A stretch of DNA of 64,000 nt from Paraburkholderia bryophila (GTDB taxonomy: Bacteria; Pseudomonadota; Gammaproteobacteria; Burkholderiales; Burkholderiaceae): positions 103,285-167,284 of the forward strand of contig NZ_QLTK01000014.1 of the NCBI RefSeq assembly GCF_003269035.1, in the 5' to 3' direction. Shown piece after piece: positions 53,735 through 63,016 of this stretch (position 1 is the stretch's first letter; the number at the start of each line of letters is the position of its first letter). Below the pieces are notes generated by a model that was given only the letters and a program-made list of their open reading frames with translations, was not told where the DNA came from and did no database searches. A program made the position numbers and the translations under genes.

Positions 53735-54661
53735 TCAGAGCCGTTCGATTAGCGCCATGGCGGCGGCCGGATTGCGTTCCTTGAAGCCGCTGATCACGTA
53801 CAGATAAACGTCGCGCGCGGCGATTTTCGATGGCGGCTCGGCGGACGTTTCCAGATCGTCCGGCGTCGTGCCCGCGGCAAGCCGACGCGCGCGTTCGGCC
53901 CAGGCGTCGAGGGTTTTCGTCGCGTAGCCCTTGGCGTGTTTGTCGGTGGTGCCCATGATGCGGGCGTACACGAACGGCGCGGTCAGGTCCGCGATCTGCG
54001 GGTAATCGCTGTCGCCGGCCAGCACGACGGCCACCTGGTATCGGCGGGCCAGCGCGATGAATTCCGGCGTCTTGAAGCTCTCGTTGCGGACTTCGATTGC
54101 GTGCCGCAGCGATTGTCCTTCAATGCTCGGCGGCAGCAGTTTCAGAAAGGCCTCGAAGTCTTCGGGGTCGAATTTCTTGGTGGTGGCGAATTGCCAGTTG
54201 ATCGGGCCGAGTTTCTGTTTGAGCAATAGCACGCCGCTCGCGAAGAAACGCTCGATCGTCTCGCTGGCGTCCGCGAGTACTTTTCGATTGGTGGCGTAAC
54301 GTGGGGCCTTGAGCGAAAAAACGAAATCGTCCGGGGTTTCCTGATACCACTTCTCGTAACTCGACGGCTTTTGCAAACCATAAAACGTGCCGTTGATTTC
54401 GATCGACGTGAGGTGCCGGCTCGCGTACTCGAGTTCGCGGCTTTGCGTGAGATCCGCGGGATAGAACGGGCCGCGCCACGGCGCGTAGGTCCAGCCGCCA
54501 ATGCCGACGCGGATGTTGGCGGTCGGGCTGGTTTTAGCGGCTTTGGCGGGCGTGGCAGCGCCTGCGGGTTGAGCTGTTTTCGCGGCTTCTCTGGTTTTAA
54601 CGGTTTTTGCAGTTTTTGCGGGTTTTGCAGCTTTTGCGGGTTTTGCATCAGGCACGTGCAC
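53735..54661 (-). CDS. DUF72 protein with Lys/Ala/Pro-rich N-terminal tail
   Basis: A 308-residue protein. Residues 1-48 are a low-complexity tail of repeated AKPAK/KTAKT units, like histone H1-type tails found in Burkholderiaceae. The DUF72 TIM-barrel domain follows (about 50-305), starting RVGIGGWTYAPWRG with the family's EYASRHLTSIEINGTFYG. DUF72 function is not established. The tail is encoded by near-repeated DNA, so length may vary between strains. Confidence 0.87.
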   Translation of the reverse strand: MHVPDAKPAKAAKPAKTAKTVKTREAAKTAQPAGAATPAKAAKTSPTANIRVGIGGWTYAPWRGPFYPADLTQSRELEYASRHLTSIEINGTFYGLQKPSSYEKWYQETPDDFVFSLKAPRYATNRKVLADASETIERFFASGVLLLKQKLGPINWQFATTKKFDPEDFEAFLKLLPPSIEGQSLRHAIEVRNESFKTPEFIALARRYQVAVVLAGDSDYPQIADLTAPFVYARIMGTTDKHAKGYATKTLDAWAERARRLAAGTTPDDLETSAEPPSKIAARDVYLYVISGFKERNPAAAMALIERL

Positions 54662-54693
54662 GCTCCTTCAGGCTTCAACTCGAAAGCGGTAGG

Positions 54694-55416
54694 TTAGCGT
54701 TTTTTCGCCGCCGCCTCGAACCGCCGGTTCGCCTCCGCCACTTCCGCCCGAAACTGCTGCAACGCGCTAACCGCCGGGTCCGCCGGCGTGAGCGCGGCCC
54801 ACAGGACGTCGATCAACTGATCGGCGGTCGCGTCGATGTCGATATGCCGGTTCGCCAGCGTGGCGTCCCACAGCACATGCTCCATCGGTCCGAACACCAT
54901 CGACCGCAGCAAACGCAACGGCATGTCGGCGCGAATCTGTCCGCTCTCCTGGCCTTGCGCGAGGACGCGCATCAACGGTGCGGTATAGCGGCGCTGCAAC
55001 TCGGTGAGCGCCTCGCTCAACTCGTGATGCCGCGCGCGCCCCTCGGACAGCACCAGCGCGCACAGATCGGTGCCGTTCACCAGCATCAGCCGCAAATGCG
55101 TACGCACGATGAACGCGAACTGCTGACGCACGTTGCCGTCACGCGGCAGGCCGGATTCGATCGCCTCGATGATCTCGTCGTACCAGTCGCCGATCACCCG
55201 TGCGCACAACTCGCGCTTGCCGCGAAAGTAGCTGAACACGGTCGCCTCGGAAATGCCGAGGCGTTGCGCGATCTCCGCGGTCGTGGCGCGCTCGTAGCCT
55301 TTCTCGGAGAACACGTCGCGCCCCGCCTGAAGAATCTCCTTCACGCGCTGCTGTGACTTGCGCCCGGCCGGCTGGCGGCGCGAGGCGGGTAACTCGACCT
55401 TCAGGGCAACCGTCAT
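54694..55416 (-). CDS. TetR-family regulator, candidate LiuQ
   Basis: A 240-residue TetR regulator. The HTH domain (about 20-70) includes GYERATTAEIAQRLGISEAT and the FRGKREL helix; the rest is a helical ligand domain. It is divergent from liuABCD, and a palindrome lies on the presumed liu promoter. TetR-type LiuQ controls leucine/isovalerate genes in some betaproteobacteria, which makes this a good candidate, though I have not tested orthology. The ATG at 55416 is preferred over a TTG three codons earlier. Confidence 0.87.
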   Translation of the reverse strand: MTVALKVELPASRRQPAGRKSQQRVKEILQAGRDVFSEKGYERATTAEIAQRLGISEATVFSYFRGKRELCARVIGDWYDEIIEAIESGLPRDGNVRQQFAFIVRTHLRLMLVNGTDLCALVLSEGRARHHELSEALTELQRRYTAPLMRVLAQGQESGQIRADMPLRLLRSMVFGPMEHVLWDATLANRHIDIDATADQLIDVLWAALTPADPAVSALQQFRAEVAEANRRFEAAAKKR

Positions 55417-55563
55417 ATGAGTCAAGTTCAGATTTGAGAGGCGGAAGCGGCCGGAAGCACGGCCGGAACGCAGGCCGAATCAGCCTGTCTACGCCGATGC
55501 TATCACGCCACGCCCGTTTCGGATGCGCCCCGGATGATTTATGAGTAACACTCAAAAATACCT

Positions 55564-55581
55564 ATTGACGCTTACGTCAAT
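55564..55581. promoter_or_regulatory. Palindromic operator at the liu promoter
   Basis: The 7-4-7 palindrome ATTGACG/CGTCAAT covers the -35 TTGACG at 55565-55570 of a plausible sigma-70 promoter. It lies about 150 bases from each divergent start (tetR 55416, liuA 55731). Confidence 0.68.
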
Positions 55582-55593
55582 CTAGCGTGAAAT
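55565..55593 (+). promoter_or_regulatory. Probable sigma-70 promoter of liuABCD
   Basis: -35 TTGACG (55565-55570), a 17-base spacer and -10 TGAAAT (55588-55593, four of six matches). It is directed at liuA, with a leader of about 130 bases. Confidence 0.55.
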
Positions 55594-55730
55594 GCGGCTT
55601 GAACGTTTCGCGCCTCGTGCGTGACGACAGGGGCGGCCCACAAGGCCGCCGCCGTCCGCCGAGCCGCACTCGGATTCGCCGGCAGCCTGACCTGGCTGCC
55701 CGGCCGCCAACGAACTCTGGAGACACCGCA

Positions 55731-56921
55731 ATGCGCAACCTGCCCGGTTTGCAATTCCCGCTCGGCGAAGAAATCGAAATGCTGCGTGACAGCATCGCGG
55801 GATTCGCTGCCAAAGAAATCGCTCCGCGCGCAGCGGAAATCGACCGCACGGACCAGTTTCCCATGGACCTGTGGCGCAAGTTCGGCGATCTGGGCGTGTT
55901 GGGCATGACGGTCTCGGAAGAATACGGCGGCGCGAACATGGGCTACACCGCCCACATGATCGCGATGGAAGAAATCTCGCGGGCATCGGCGTCGGTCGGT
56001 TTGTCGTACGGCGCGCATTCGAATCTGTGCGTCAACCAGATTCACCGCAACGGCACCGCCGCGCAAAAACAGAAATATCTGCCCAAACTGGTCTCCGGCG
56101 AACACGTCGGCGCGCTCGCCATGAGCGAGCCGAACGCCGGTTCGGACGTGGTCAGCATGAAGCTGCGTGCGGAAAAGAAGGGCGACCGCTACGTGCTGAA
56201 CGGTACCAAGATGTGGATCACCAACGGCCCGGACTGCGACACGCTGGTGGTCTACGCCAAGACCGATCCCGAAGCGAATTCGCGCGGCATTACCGCGTTT
56301 ATCGTCGAGAAGGGCATGCAGGGTTTTTCGGTCGCGCAGAAGCTCGACAAGCTCGGCATGCGCGGCTCGCACACCGGTGAGCTGGTATTCGAGAACGTCG
56401 AAGTGCCGGAAGAAAATATTCTCGGTCAGCTCAACGGCGGCGTGAAGGTGCTCATGAGCGGCCTCGACTACGAACGCGCGGTGCTCGCGGGCGGCCCGAC
56501 CGGCATCATGGTCGCGGTCATGGACGAGGTCGTGCCGTATATCCACGACCGCAAGCAGTTCGGTCAATCCATCGGCGAATTCCAGCTGATTCAGGGCAAG
56601 GTGGCCGATCTGTACACCACGTTGCAGGCATGCCGCGCGTATCTGTACGCGGTGGGCCGTCAACTCGACACGCTCGGCACCGACCACGTGCGCCAGGTGC
56701 GCCAGGTGCGCAAGGATTGCGCCGGCGTGATTCTCTACACCGCCGAAAAAGCCACGTGGATGGCCGGCGAAGCGATCCAGATTCTCGGCGGCAACGGTTA
56801 TATCAACGAGTATCCCGTCGGCCGCTTGTGGCGCGACGCGAAGCTCTATGAAATCGGCGCGGGCACCAGCGAAATCCGCCGTATGTTGATTGGCCGCGAG
56901 CTGTTTGCCGAGACGGCTTGA
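55731..56921 (+). CDS. liuA: Isovaleryl-CoA dehydrogenase LiuA
   Basis: A 396-residue FAD acyl-CoA dehydrogenase that oxidises isovaleryl-CoA to methylcrotonyl-CoA in leucine breakdown. E248 in LDYERAVLAGGP is the catalytic base position characteristic of isovaleryl-CoA dehydrogenases. Other family blocks are KMWITNGPDCDTLVVYA and GGNGYINEYPVGR. A 9-base unit is repeated at 56688-56711, giving VRQVRQVR, possibly three residues longer than close relatives. TGGAGA precedes the ATG. Confidence 0.94.
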   Translation: MRNLPGLQFPLGEEIEMLRDSIAGFAAKEIAPRAAEIDRTDQFPMDLWRKFGDLGVLGMTVSEEYGGANMGYTAHMIAMEEISRASASVGLSYGAHSNLCVNQIHRNGTAAQKQKYLPKLVSGEHVGALAMSEPNAGSDVVSMKLRAEKKGDRYVLNGTKMWITNGPDCDTLVVYAKTDPEANSRGITAFIVEKGMQGFSVAQKLDKLGMRGSHTGELVFENVEVPEENILGQLNGGVKVLMSGLDYERAVLAGGPTGIMVAVMDEVVPYIHDRKQFGQSIGEFQLIQGKVADLYTTLQACRAYLYAVGRQLDTLGTDHVRQVRQVRKDCAGVILYTAEKATWMAGEAIQILGGNGYINEYPVGRLWRDAKLYEIGAGTSEIRRMLIGRELFAETA

Positions 56922-56949
56922 GCGTGAACCCTTCAGGAGAAAGCACGCC

Positions 56950-58557
56950 ATGCCGATCATCGAATCAAAGCTGAATCCGCGCTCGGACGACTTCCGCGCC
57001 AACGCGACGGCGCTCGAAGCGCTGGTCGCCGATCTTCGCGCGAAGATCGACCAGCTCGCGCTGGGCGGCGGCCAGGCCGCGCGCGACAAACACACGGGCC
57101 GCGGCAAACTGCTGCCGCGCGAGCGCATTGCGCAACTGCTCGATCCGGGCACGCCGTTTCTCGAGTTCTCGCAACTCGCCGCGTACGACATGTACAACAA
57201 CGACGCGCCGGGCGCGGGCGTGATCACCGGCATCGGCCGGATCGCGGGGCAGGAGTGCGTGATCGTCTGTAACGACGCAACCGTCAAAGGCGGTACCTAC
57301 TATCCCGTCACCGTGAAAAAGCATGTGCGGGCACAGGAAGTCGCCGCGGAAAATCATCTGCCGTGCGTATATCTGGTCGACTCCGGCGGCGCCAATCTGC
57401 CGAATCAGGACGACGTATTTCCGGATCGCGATCACTTCGGCCGGATCTTTTTCAACCAGGCGAATCTGTCGGCGGCGGGCATTCCGCAAATCGCCGTGGT
57501 GATGGGCTCGTGCACGGCGGGCGGCGCGTATGTGCCGGCCATGAGCGACGAGTCGATCATCGTGAAGAATCAGGGCACGATTTTTCTCGGCGGCCCGCCG
57601 CTCGTGAAAGCCGCTACCGGTGAAGTGGTGAGCGCGGAAGATCTCGGCGGCGGCGACGTGCATACGCGTCTGTCCGGTGTGGTCGATCATCTCGCGCAGA
57701 ACGACGCGCACGCGCTGGGGATCGCGCGCAGCATCGTCGGCAATCTGAATCGCGTGAAGCAGGTGCCGGTCGCGTTGCAGGAGCCGAAGCCACCGCGCTA
57801 CGACGTGAAGAGCATGTACGGCGTGATTCCCGTCGACACGCGCAAGCCGTTCGATATCCGCGAGGTGATCGCGCGGATCGTCGACGATTCCGCGTTCGAC
57901 GAATTCAAGGCGCGCTACGGCACCACGCTCGTCTGCGGTTTCGCGCATATCTGGGGGCACCCGGTCGGCATCGTCGCGAACAACGGCATTCTGTTTTCCG
58001 AGTCGGCGCTCAAGGGCGCGCACTTTATCGAACTGTGCTGCCAGCGCAAGATTCCGCTGGTGTTTTTGCAGAACATCACCGGCTTCATGGTGGGCCGCAA
58101 ATACGAAAACGAAGGCATTGCGCGTAACGGCGCGAAGATGGTGACGGCCGTGGCCACGGCGAAGGTGCCGAAGTTCACGGTGATTATCGGCGGGTCGTTC
58201 GGCGCGGGTAATTACGGCATGTGCGGCCGGGCGTATTCGCCGCGCTTCCTGTGGATGTGGCCGAACGCGCGCATCTCGGTGATGGGCGGCGAGCAGGCGG
58301 CATCGGTGCTGGCCACGGTCAAGCGCGACGGTATCGAAGGCAAGGGCGGCGCATGGAGCGCCGAAGAAGAGGAAGCGTTCAAGCAACCGATCCGCGACCA
58401 GTACGAACATCAGGGCCACCCGTACTATGCGAGCGCGCGCCTGTGGGACGACGGCGTGATCGATCCGGCGCAAACGCGCGACGTGCTCGGCCTCGGTCTG
58501 TCCGCCAGCATGAACGCACCGATCGAAGAAACGCGTTTCGGCGTGTTCAGAATGTGA
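56950..58557 (+). CDS. liuB: Methylcrotonyl-CoA carboxylase beta subunit LiuB
   Basis: A 535-residue carboxyltransferase subunit that moves CO2 from biotin on LiuD to methylcrotonyl-CoA. Two crotonase-like carboxyltransferase halves are visible, with GGAYVPAMSDESIIV in the first and GGSFGAGNYGMCGRAYSPRF in the second. GGAGA lies before the ATG at 56950. It is 28 bases after liuA and part of the same operon. Confidence 0.95.
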   Translation: MPIIESKLNPRSDDFRANATALEALVADLRAKIDQLALGGGQAARDKHTGRGKLLPRERIAQLLDPGTPFLEFSQLAAYDMYNNDAPGAGVITGIGRIAGQECVIVCNDATVKGGTYYPVTVKKHVRAQEVAAENHLPCVYLVDSGGANLPNQDDVFPDRDHFGRIFFNQANLSAAGIPQIAVVMGSCTAGGAYVPAMSDESIIVKNQGTIFLGGPPLVKAATGEVVSAEDLGGGDVHTRLSGVVDHLAQNDAHALGIARSIVGNLNRVKQVPVALQEPKPPRYDVKSMYGVIPVDTRKPFDIREVIARIVDDSAFDEFKARYGTTLVCGFAHIWGHPVGIVANNGILFSESALKGAHFIELCCQRKIPLVFLQNITGFMVGRKYENEGIARNGAKMVTAVATAKVPKFTVIIGGSFGAGNYGMCGRAYSPRFLWMWPNARISVMGGEQAASVLATVKRDGIEGKGGAWSAEEEEAFKQPIRDQYEHQGHPYYASARLWDDGVIDPAQTRDVLGLGLSASMNAPIEETRFGVFRM

Positions 58558-58611
58558 CGTGCGCACTGCACGAGCACGGTCACAGTCATGCAACCCCGCG
58601 CAGGAGCCACG

Positions 58612-59397
58612 ATGCAATACGAAACGCTGACGCTTGAAGTGTCCGCCCGGATCGCCACGGTCACGCTGAATCGCCCGGACGTGCGCAACGCGTTCAACGA
58701 AACGATGATCGCTGAGATTACCTCGGCCTTCACGTCGCTGAACACGCGCAGCGACGTGCGCGCGGTGGTGCTCGCCGCGAACGGCAAGGCCTTCTGCGCG
58801 GGCGCCGACCTGAACTGGATGAAGAAAATGGCGGGTTACTCGGACGACGAGAACCGCGCCGACGCAATGCTGCTGGCGAACATGCTGGCGGCGATCTATC
58901 GCTGCAACAAGCCGGTGATCGCACGCGTGAACGGCGACGCATACGCGGGCGGCATGGGCCTGATTTCCGCGTGCGATATCGTGGTGGCGGTGGAGAGCGC
59001 GCGGTTCTGTCTGTCCGAAGCGCGTCTCGGCCTGATTCCCGCGACCATCGCGCCGTATGTGATTCGCGCGTTGGGCGAGCAGGCGTCGCGCCGCTACTTC
59101 ACGACCGCCGAGCAGTTCGATTGCGCGACGGCGTTACGCCTGGGCCTCGTCAGCGAAGCGGTCAACGCGGAGCAGCTGGATGCGACCGTGCAGCAGATCG
59201 CCGGCACGCTCTGCGCGAACGGACCGCAAGCGGTGCGCGCGTGCAAGCAGCTCGTGCAAGACATCGCGGGCCGCGAGTTGAACGACGCGCTGATCGAAGA
59301 CACGGCGGCGCGTATCGCGCGCACGCGGGCCGGCGCGGAAGGCCGCGAAGGTGTCGCGTCGTTCCTCGAAAAACGCACGCCTTCCTGGCGCGACTGA
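58612..59397 (+). CDS. liuC: Methylglutaconyl-CoA hydratase LiuC
   Basis: A 261-residue crotonase-fold enzyme that hydrates 3-methylglutaconyl-CoA to HMG-CoA. The oxyanion region AFCAGADLNWMKKMAG is of the type found in methylglutaconyl-CoA hydratases, and the second Glu-bearing loop reads SEARLGLIPATIAPYV. GGAG lies before the ATG at 58612; an ATG at 58588 is possible. It sits between liuB and liuD. Confidence 0.93.
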   Translation: MQYETLTLEVSARIATVTLNRPDVRNAFNETMIAEITSAFTSLNTRSDVRAVVLAANGKAFCAGADLNWMKKMAGYSDDENRADAMLLANMLAAIYRCNKPVIARVNGDAYAGGMGLISACDIVVAVESARFCLSEARLGLIPATIAPYVIRALGEQASRRYFTTAEQFDCATALRLGLVSEAVNAEQLDATVQQIAGTLCANGPQAVRACKQLVQDIAGRELNDALIEDTAARIARTRAGAEGREGVASFLEKRTPSWRD

Positions 59398-59509
59398 AAC
59401 AGCACGAACGCGTGAGCGCCGCATCTTCTCCGGAGCGCCGCACGGCTCTGACCAGAAGCGGGCCCCGAAAAACAGCCCCGAACAACGGCACACTTCATCG
59501 AGACATTTC

Positions 59510-61534
59510 ATGTTCAACAAGATCCTGATTGCCAACCGCGGCGAGATTGCGTGCCGCGTCGCCGCGACCTGCAAGCGGCTCGGCATCGCGAGCGTGGCGG
59601 TCTATTCCGATGCGGACGCCGACGCGAAACACGTAGCCGCCTGCGATGAGGCCGTGCATATCGGCGGATCGAGCGCGAAAGAAAGCTATCTGCGCGTCGA
59701 GCGCATTATCGAAGCCGCGCGCGCCACCGGTGCGCAAGCGGTGCATCCGGGCTACGGCTTCCTGTCGGAAAACGAAGACTTCGCGCAGCAGTGCGAGGCG
59801 GCCGGCATCGTCTTTATCGGACCGCCGGTCGCGGCGATTGCCGCGATGGGCTCGAAGGCCGCCGCGAAGGCGCTGATGCATGCGGCGGCCGTGCCGCTCG
59901 TGCCGGGTTATCACGGCGACGACCAGGACCCGGCGTTGCTGCACCGTGAGGCGGACACGATCGGCTATCCGGTACTGCTGAAGGCGAGCGCCGGTGGCGG
60001 CGGCAAGGGCATGCGGGTCGTCGAACGCAGCGAGGATTTCGTGGCCGCGTTGGCGTCGTGCAAGCGCGAGGCCGCGAGCAGCTTCGGCAACGACCGCGTG
60101 CTGATCGAAAAGTATCTGACACGCCCGCGTCACGTGGAAGTGCAGGTGTTCGCGGACCGCCACGGCGGCGCGGTGTATCTGTTCGATCGTGACTGCTCGG
60201 TGCAGCGGCGTCACCAGAAGGTGCTGGAAGAGGCGCCGGCGCCGGGTTTGTCCGCTGAAATCAAGCGCGAAATGGGCGAGGCGGCGGTCGCTGCGGCGCG
60301 CGCGGTGAATTACGTCGGCGCGGGTACGGTCGAGTTCATCATGACGCCCACCGGCGAGTTCTACTTCATGGAAATGAACACGCGCCTGCAGGTCGAGCAT
60401 CCCGTCACCGAAATGGTGACCGGGCAGGACCTGGTGGAATGGCAACTGCGCGTGGCCGGCGACGAACCGCTGCCGCTCACGCAGGAACAACTCAAGCTCG
60501 ACGGGCACGCGATCGAAGCGCGCATCTATGCGGAACATCCGGCGCGCGGCTTCTTGCCGTCGACGGGTACGCTCAAGCATCTGCGTATGCCGGAAGGCGT
60601 GGAGTTCGTGATCGGCATGGGCGAGCCGGGACGCAAGGCGCCGGTGCGGATCGATAGCGGCGTGCGCGAAGGCGACACCATCACGCCGTTCTACGATCCG
60701 ATGATCGCCAAGCTGATCGTGCATGGCGCCACGCGCGAGGAAGCGCTGGCGCGCATGAACCGCGCGCTGCATGCGTGCGAGGTGGTCGGCCCGCATACCA
60801 ACGTCGAGTTTCTGCAGCGCATTGTCACGAGCGAACCGTTCGCTACGGGCGATCTGGATACCGGTTTGATCGAACGTCATCACGACGCGCTGTTCGCGCC
60901 GGTGGAGAAGCCATTCAAGGACGCGCTGGCGCTCGCCTGCGCCGCGCTGCTGACACGCGAAGGCGGGGCCGTGCATGGCGCGTCGCCGTGGGATGCGTTG
61001 TCGCATTGGCGGCTCAATAGCGGCTACACGCAGACGCTCGGCTGGCGCAATCTCGACGACGAAAGCACGTTCACCGTCACGTTCGCCCGCGACGGCGCGA
61101 CGCAAACGCTGGAACACGACGGCGTGCGCGAAGGCTTTAGCTGGTCGGGCGGCGCGGGCGAGCACGAATTCCGCGCGACCATCGGCGATGCACGCGCGAC
61201 CGGCCGCGTGTTCGTGGATGGCGACACGTTCCATGTGTTCTGCCTCGGCGAAACGTTGGCGTTCGAATGGCAGAACCTGCTCGCGCATGCCGCGGATGCG
61301 GAAGGCGGCGAGGGCCGTCTGACCGCGCCAATGCCGGGTAAGGTGATCGCGGTGCTGGTCGAACCGGGCACGGTGGTGGAGAAGGGCACGCCGCTGATCG
61401 TGATGGAAGCGATGAAGATGGAACACACGATCGGCGCGCCGGCGACGGGCACGGTGTCGGAAGTGTTGTATGCGGTCGGCGATCAGGTGGCCGACGGTGC
61501 GCAGCTTCTGGTGCTGGACGTGCAGTCGGCGTAA
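59510..61534 (+). CDS. liuD: Methylcrotonyl-CoA carboxylase alpha (biotin) subunit LiuD
   Basis: A 674-residue biotin-dependent subunit. The biotin carboxylase domain (about 1-450) has the ATP-grasp loop KASAGGGGKGM and EMNTRLQVEH. The C-terminal biotin carrier domain (about 600-674) has EAMKMEH, with biotin on K636. It carboxylates biotin with bicarbonate and ATP for LiuB. It is the last liu gene here; the usual liuE (HMG-CoA lyase) does not follow. Confidence 0.95.
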   Translation: MFNKILIANRGEIACRVAATCKRLGIASVAVYSDADADAKHVAACDEAVHIGGSSAKESYLRVERIIEAARATGAQAVHPGYGFLSENEDFAQQCEAAGIVFIGPPVAAIAAMGSKAAAKALMHAAAVPLVPGYHGDDQDPALLHREADTIGYPVLLKASAGGGGKGMRVVERSEDFVAALASCKREAASSFGNDRVLIEKYLTRPRHVEVQVFADRHGGAVYLFDRDCSVQRRHQKVLEEAPAPGLSAEIKREMGEAAVAAARAVNYVGAGTVEFIMTPTGEFYFMEMNTRLQVEHPVTEMVTGQDLVEWQLRVAGDEPLPLTQEQLKLDGHAIEARIYAEHPARGFLPSTGTLKHLRMPEGVEFVIGMGEPGRKAPVRIDSGVREGDTITPFYDPMIAKLIVHGATREEALARMNRALHACEVVGPHTNVEFLQRIVTSEPFATGDLDTGLIERHHDALFAPVEKPFKDALALACAALLTREGGAVHGASPWDALSHWRLNSGYTQTLGWRNLDDESTFTVTFARDGATQTLEHDGVREGFSWSGGAGEHEFRATIGDARATGRVFVDGDTFHVFCLGETLAFEWQNLLAHAADAEGGEGRLTAPMPGKVIAVLVEPGTVVEKGTPLIVMEAMKMEHTIGAPATGTVSEVLYAVGDQVADGAQLLVLDVQSA

Positions 61535-61561
61535 AGCTCAGGCGTAAAGCTGGCTTTAAGC

Positions 61562-62353
61562 TCAGGCGAGGCGCGGATAGCCGGCGGCGCGCGCTTCGTT
61601 TTCGAGTTGCTCGATGCGTGCGTAGTCGGCGAGCGTCAGTGTGGAAAAGCCCTGCAAACGCAGGCGTTTTGCGCGTTCGGCCTGGCTGGCGAGGGAGTCG
61701 TTCAACGCCTCGCGTAGAGCTTCGATAGTTTGCGACGGCACCGTGTTCGACGCGATCAGCGGAAGTCCCGGCGACGGCGCCGTCACGCCGATCCGGCGCA
61801 CTTGCCGCGCGAGTTCCGGCATTTCATCGGCGATGAAAGCGAACGTGACGCAGTCGATCGCGGCGACGTCCGCGCGATTTTCCGCGACCTCACGCAACGA
61901 GCCGAGATGCGAACCGGTCCGCACCACAGCACTGAAGAATGCGCCGCCGTGTGCGAGCGGTGCCACGGCGTGGCGCAACACGTTCATGCCGCTATTCGAA
62001 TCGTCCTGGTTGTAGGCGGCACGTGCACCGCGGCAAGCGCTTAGCGTGTCAAAGGGTGCGTCGGCGCGCGTAATCAGCACGCTCGAATAGTCCGCGCCTT
62101 CGCAACCCGGCGCGTCGAAGCGCGGCGTGGCGATCAACTGAACCTGCTCGTGCAAGCCATGCATCAGCGGATAGCCGCAGGTCTGCGAGATCAGCAGATT
62201 GGGGCGGCGCCAGAAGCCGTGCAATTCTTCGTCGGGTTCGACGATGCGGCAGGCGGGCTTGACCCGGAGCAGCACGCCGGTCAGCCACTCGCGCCATTCG
62301 AAGGCGAGAGCGGGCGAGACGTTATACATCGGCAGGGCGGCGATCCAGGTCAT
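61562..62353 (-). CDS. PhnD-like solute-binding fold protein without signal peptide
   Basis: A 263-residue protein of the PhnD/phosphonate-binding (periplasmic-binding type 2) fold. Recognisable parts are the N-terminal MYNVSPALAFEWREWL, the ISQTCGYPL segment and the central AYNQDDSNSGMNVLRHAV. It lacks a signal peptide, so it is either cytoplasmic or exported by another route. It converges with liuD, 27 bases apart. The ligand is unknown. Confidence 0.82.
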   Translation of the reverse strand: MTWIAALPMYNVSPALAFEWREWLTGVLLRVKPACRIVEPDEELHGFWRRPNLLISQTCGYPLMHGLHEQVQLIATPRFDAPGCEGADYSSVLITRADAPFDTLSACRGARAAYNQDDSNSGMNVLRHAVAPLAHGGAFFSAVVRTGSHLGSLREVAENRADVAAIDCVTFAFIADEMPELARQVRRIGVTAPSPGLPLIASNTVPSQTIEALREALNDSLASQAERAKRLRLQGFSTLTLADYARIEQLENEARAAGYPRLA

Positions 62354-62372
62354 GAGCGCGATTCTGGCACAC

Positions 62373-62651
62373 CTAATGTCTGACCATTCGGAATTCGTCG
62401 AGGCCGAGCCACACCGACTCGGTCGGCCGGAACGTCCATTTGCGTGCCGCGACGGAGAGGATCTCCTGCTGCGCGTCTTCGAACGCGACGAGCAGGTCCT
62501 GCTTGCGCTTGCTGGCCGCGCCGCAGAAGGTGATCAACGCCTCGGCGCTGACTTCGAAAATCTGCACGCGATCATCGCAGCAGACCCGGAACGCGACGGT
62601 TGCGCATTCCGTGACACAGGGCCGAAACCCTTCATCGACATAAACCGACAT
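62373..62651 (-). CDS. Small DUF1488-like protein
   Basis: A 92-residue protein. The pattern of a short beta-strand start, VAFRVCCDDRVQIFEVSAEALITFCGA, then LLVAFEDAQQEI and a late VWLGLDEFRM matches DUF1488 by eye; function is unknown. GGAGGTCGCC before the ATG at 62651 is a strong ribosome site. The gene lies 19 bases after the PhnD-like gene start on the same strand, so the two may be cotranscribed. Confidence 0.72.
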   Translation of the reverse strand: MSVYVDEGFRPCVTECATVAFRVCCDDRVQIFEVSAEALITFCGAASKRKQDLLVAFEDAQQEILSVAARKWTFRPTESVWLGLDEFRMVRH

Positions 62652-63016
62652 GGCGACCTCCCCACACACGCCCGAGGTGTCAGGATGACAAATCGTAAGG
62701 CGAAGGTATGTGGGGGAACCGGCATTCGGGGCGAATTGGAGGTGACCGACGCAGCTGCGATCCGGGTGGGAAAACCCGGTCGGCTATTGGTGCGTGGGCC
62801 GCCCGGCGAGCCATTCCGCCTGCCACCTCGCCGTGCCAAAGCGCGCTGGCAGCATACACGGCAACGTTGGCAGACTTCAGCGGCCCAACTTCGTTGCCCG
62901 CCGGCAGCCGTTAGCCAATACTGGTTTCAGCGCGAGGCCTGGATGCAAACCCACTGCACCAGGCGGACAACTGGAGAGCATGTGCCCTCTATCCAACCAT
63001 TAGCGAAGGAACCGAC
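62652..63016. other. Intergenic region, 365 bases
   Basis: I see no gene. It should hold the promoters of the divergent DUF1488-like and HD-domain genes; none is clear. A GAAGGA site lies before the ATG at 63017. Confidence 0.5.

Noticed and set aside
61545..61558. TAAAGC/GCTTTA hairpin between liuD and the PhnD-like gene as a terminator
   Set aside because: Six-pair stem with a two-base loop and no T-run; too weak to call.
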